Below are positions 6,656 to 7,693 of a DNA stretch of 7,693 nt, one piece after another; within the stretch, counting starts at the first letter, position 1, and each line of letters starts with the position of its first letter. This DNA comes from an uncultured Dysgonomonas sp. (lineage in GTDB: Bacteria; Bacteroidota; Bacteroidia; Bacteroidales; Dysgonomonadaceae). Where the stretch lies: the NCBI GenBank assembly GCA_937875275.1, contig CALNCC010000125.1:1-7693 (forward strand), written 5' to 3'. Both the position numbers and the translations under genes were made by a program. Under the pieces are notes generated by a model. It did not search any database, had not been told where the DNA came from, and saw only the letters and a list, made by a program, of their open reading frames with translations.

Positions 6656-7693
6656 TTATTCTTTGAAGCAGAATGATCCCGGTACGATTCCTACTCTGAA
6701 AGCGTCTATCTGCTTGCCGCTTACATCATATCTGTATACCATTCCTTTTTCGGTATAATCAAGGGCATCCGACACGTATACTTCCGATGTTTTAGGGTCA
6801 ACGGTAAGTCCGTAGAACAACGAGCCTTCTTCAGGAGTGATAAATGGTTCGCTCGGAAGTTTATCGGCATTAACCGGTATTTTCCATACATTCTTGTTGA
6901 TATAGTACAATGTGTCCCTTGTTCCGTTGAGGCAAGCTTTCGAAGCATAATCGCCTAACGTAAATTCGAAGGTTTTTTCCACAGTTCCCGTTTTGGCATC
7001 TATACGGCATAGAGTAGGAGCTGAATATCCATTGGGACTTCCGGGATAGCCACCATCAGTAATAATCCATATTTTATCGTTTTTGTCAACAACGAGCGAT
7101 ATTGGCTGCTGATCGGTCTCGATACTGTTCGATTGCGTATTGTCTTTTGTGTTGATAGAATGGATATTCTTTCCATAAGCCCAACTGTATACGAAAAGAT
7201 TATCTCCGTAAGTAGAGCTTTTTACATAACTATCAGGTTCTGCGTTTATGCTGAGGTCGATAGATGCTGTTGTTTCAAATGTTTTCAGGTTTATAGCCGT
7301 TACGATAGTACTATACATATCGGTGATGTATGCTTTGTCGTCGCCGGCAACATGTATGCGATCAGGCGAAGTGAGTCCGGTTATTTTCCCTACACTTTTG
7401 AATGTGTTTTTGTCGATAACCTCAACTTTAGCCGAGTTATTCATAACAACAAATCCGTAGTCGCCGGATATAGCCATCGATTGAGCAACGTCTCCCAGTT
7501 TGGCTCCGTTGACTCTATGAAACACATCGTTCTCTACTTTTTTTGAGTCGATGTCGTAATAACTCAAAGATGCGTTTCCGTACGTGAAGTTTCCTTCGTT
7601 GGTGATGAACAGCCCACGTTTTACTACCGGCTCTTCGTTGTTGTCGTCATCATTGTCATCATCGTTTCCGTCAGGCGGGGTGATGATTTCTGT
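6656..7693 (-). CDS. btuG: Surface beta-propeller lipoprotein, BtuG/YncE-like (DUF5074 type), 5' end outside window
   Basis: The reading frame is open to the right edge, giving 345 visible C-terminal residues. The start, signal peptide and expected lipobox Cys lie beyond the window. The TTG at 7565-7567 in this frame is an internal Leu, since the conserved segment GLFITNEGNFTYGNAS lies upstream of it. Visible residues 8-21 form an Asp/Asn/Glu-rich linker, typical of the tether after a surface lipoprotein's Cys. From about residue 27 come repeated four-strand units of the YVTN/YncE propeller kind (for example KVEVIDKNTF, TAINLKTFE, LCRIDAKTG, VYRYDVSG), roughly enough for seven blades, ending GIVPGSFCFKE. 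In Bacteroides, proteins of this type beside BtuB (BtuG) bind vitamin B12 at the cell surface and deliver it to the receptor. Here the receptor follows after 6 bases, implying one operon with possible translational coupling. The propeller lipoprotein call is strong; cobalamin binding is inferred. Any regulation, such as a cobalamin riboswitch, would be outside the window. Confidence 0.8.
   Translation of the reverse strand, partial: TEIITPPDGNDDDNDDDNNEEPVVKRGLFITNEGNFTYGNASLSYYDIDSKKVENDVFHRVNGAKLGDVAQSMAISGDYGFVVMNNSAKVEVIDKNTFKSVGKITGLTSPDRIHVAGDDKAYITDMYSTIVTAINLKTFETTASIDLSINAEPDSYVKSSTYGDNLFVYSWAYGKNIHSINTKDNTQSNSIETDQQPISLVVDKNDKIWIITDGGYPGSPNGYSAPTLCRIDAKTGTVEKTFEFTLGDYASKACLNGTRDTLYYINKNVWKIPVNADKLPSEPFITPEEGSLFYGLTVDPKTSEVYVSDALDYTEKGMVYRYDVSGKQIDAFRVGIVPGSFCFKE
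7637..7672 (-). repeat. Low-complexity GAY/AAY codon tract encoding an acidic linker
   Basis: Twelve consecutive codons encode only Asp and Asn, apart from one Gly. They consist almost entirely of GAT/GAC and AAC/AAT, giving the DNA an imperfect 3-base periodicity. It encodes the flexible tether between the predicted lipid anchor and the propeller. Such tracts can vary in length between strains by slippage or recombination in multiples of three. Confidence 0.6.

Noticed and set aside
7133..7546. A 137-codon open frame on the plus strand opposite the propeller lipoprotein
   Set aside because: It is antisense to well-formed propeller repeats and has no independent coding signal.
7565..7567. 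TTG as the start codon of the propeller gene
   Set aside because: The same frame stays open to the window edge and encodes a conserved propeller opening and an acidic tether upstream, so this TTG is an internal leucine.

Overview
The window reads as chromosomal DNA of a Bacteroidota bacterium, probably order Bacteroidales. The support is: perfect or near-perfect Bacteroides-type -7 boxes (TAnnTTTG) in front of the three genes whose starts lie in the window with upstream DNA of their own; A-rich leaders without a clear Shine-Dalgarno sequence; a lipoprotein with an acidic, surface-export-like sequence after its lipobox; and a TonB-dependent receptor paired with a propeller lipoprotein in the style of Bacteroides vitamin B12 loci. 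I cannot name the genus.

Layout, left to right. Positions 20-51 hold a hairpin with a T run. A five-helix membrane protein of unknown function follows on the minus strand (55-549). A divergent AT-rich gap of about 280 bases with candidate promoters separates it from an unknown lipoprotein on the plus strand (833-1972). That gene converges with a secreted GH78 alpha-L-rhamnosidase on the minus strand (1988-4591), and the tail-to-tail junction carries two perfect 8-bp inverted repeats. To the right, still on the minus strand, are a TonB-dependent outer-membrane receptor resembling BtuB (4661-6649) and, transcribed just before it, a beta-propeller lipoprotein resembling BtuG (6656-7693, cut by the right edge).

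The receptor and propeller are separated by only 6 bases and look like one transcription unit. By analogy with characterised Bacteroides loci, the propeller would capture cobalamin at the cell surface and pass it to the receptor, which would import it using TonB energy. The expected cobalamin riboswitch and inner-membrane ABC transporter are not in the window, so the B12 assignment rests on family resemblance and gene order. The rhamnosidase lies 69 bases behind the receptor. It has its own -7 box, which lies inside one arm of a 10-bp inverted repeat whose other arm ends one base before the start codon. It therefore appears separately controlled and not part of the uptake unit.

The left 2 kb is visibly more AT-rich than the right (hand counts of single 60-base lines gave about 27-32% G+C on the left and 38-47% on the right). 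Together with the two unrecognised genes, this suggests a less conserved, accessory-type stretch. No mobile element, CRISPR array, tRNA or rRNA is visible.
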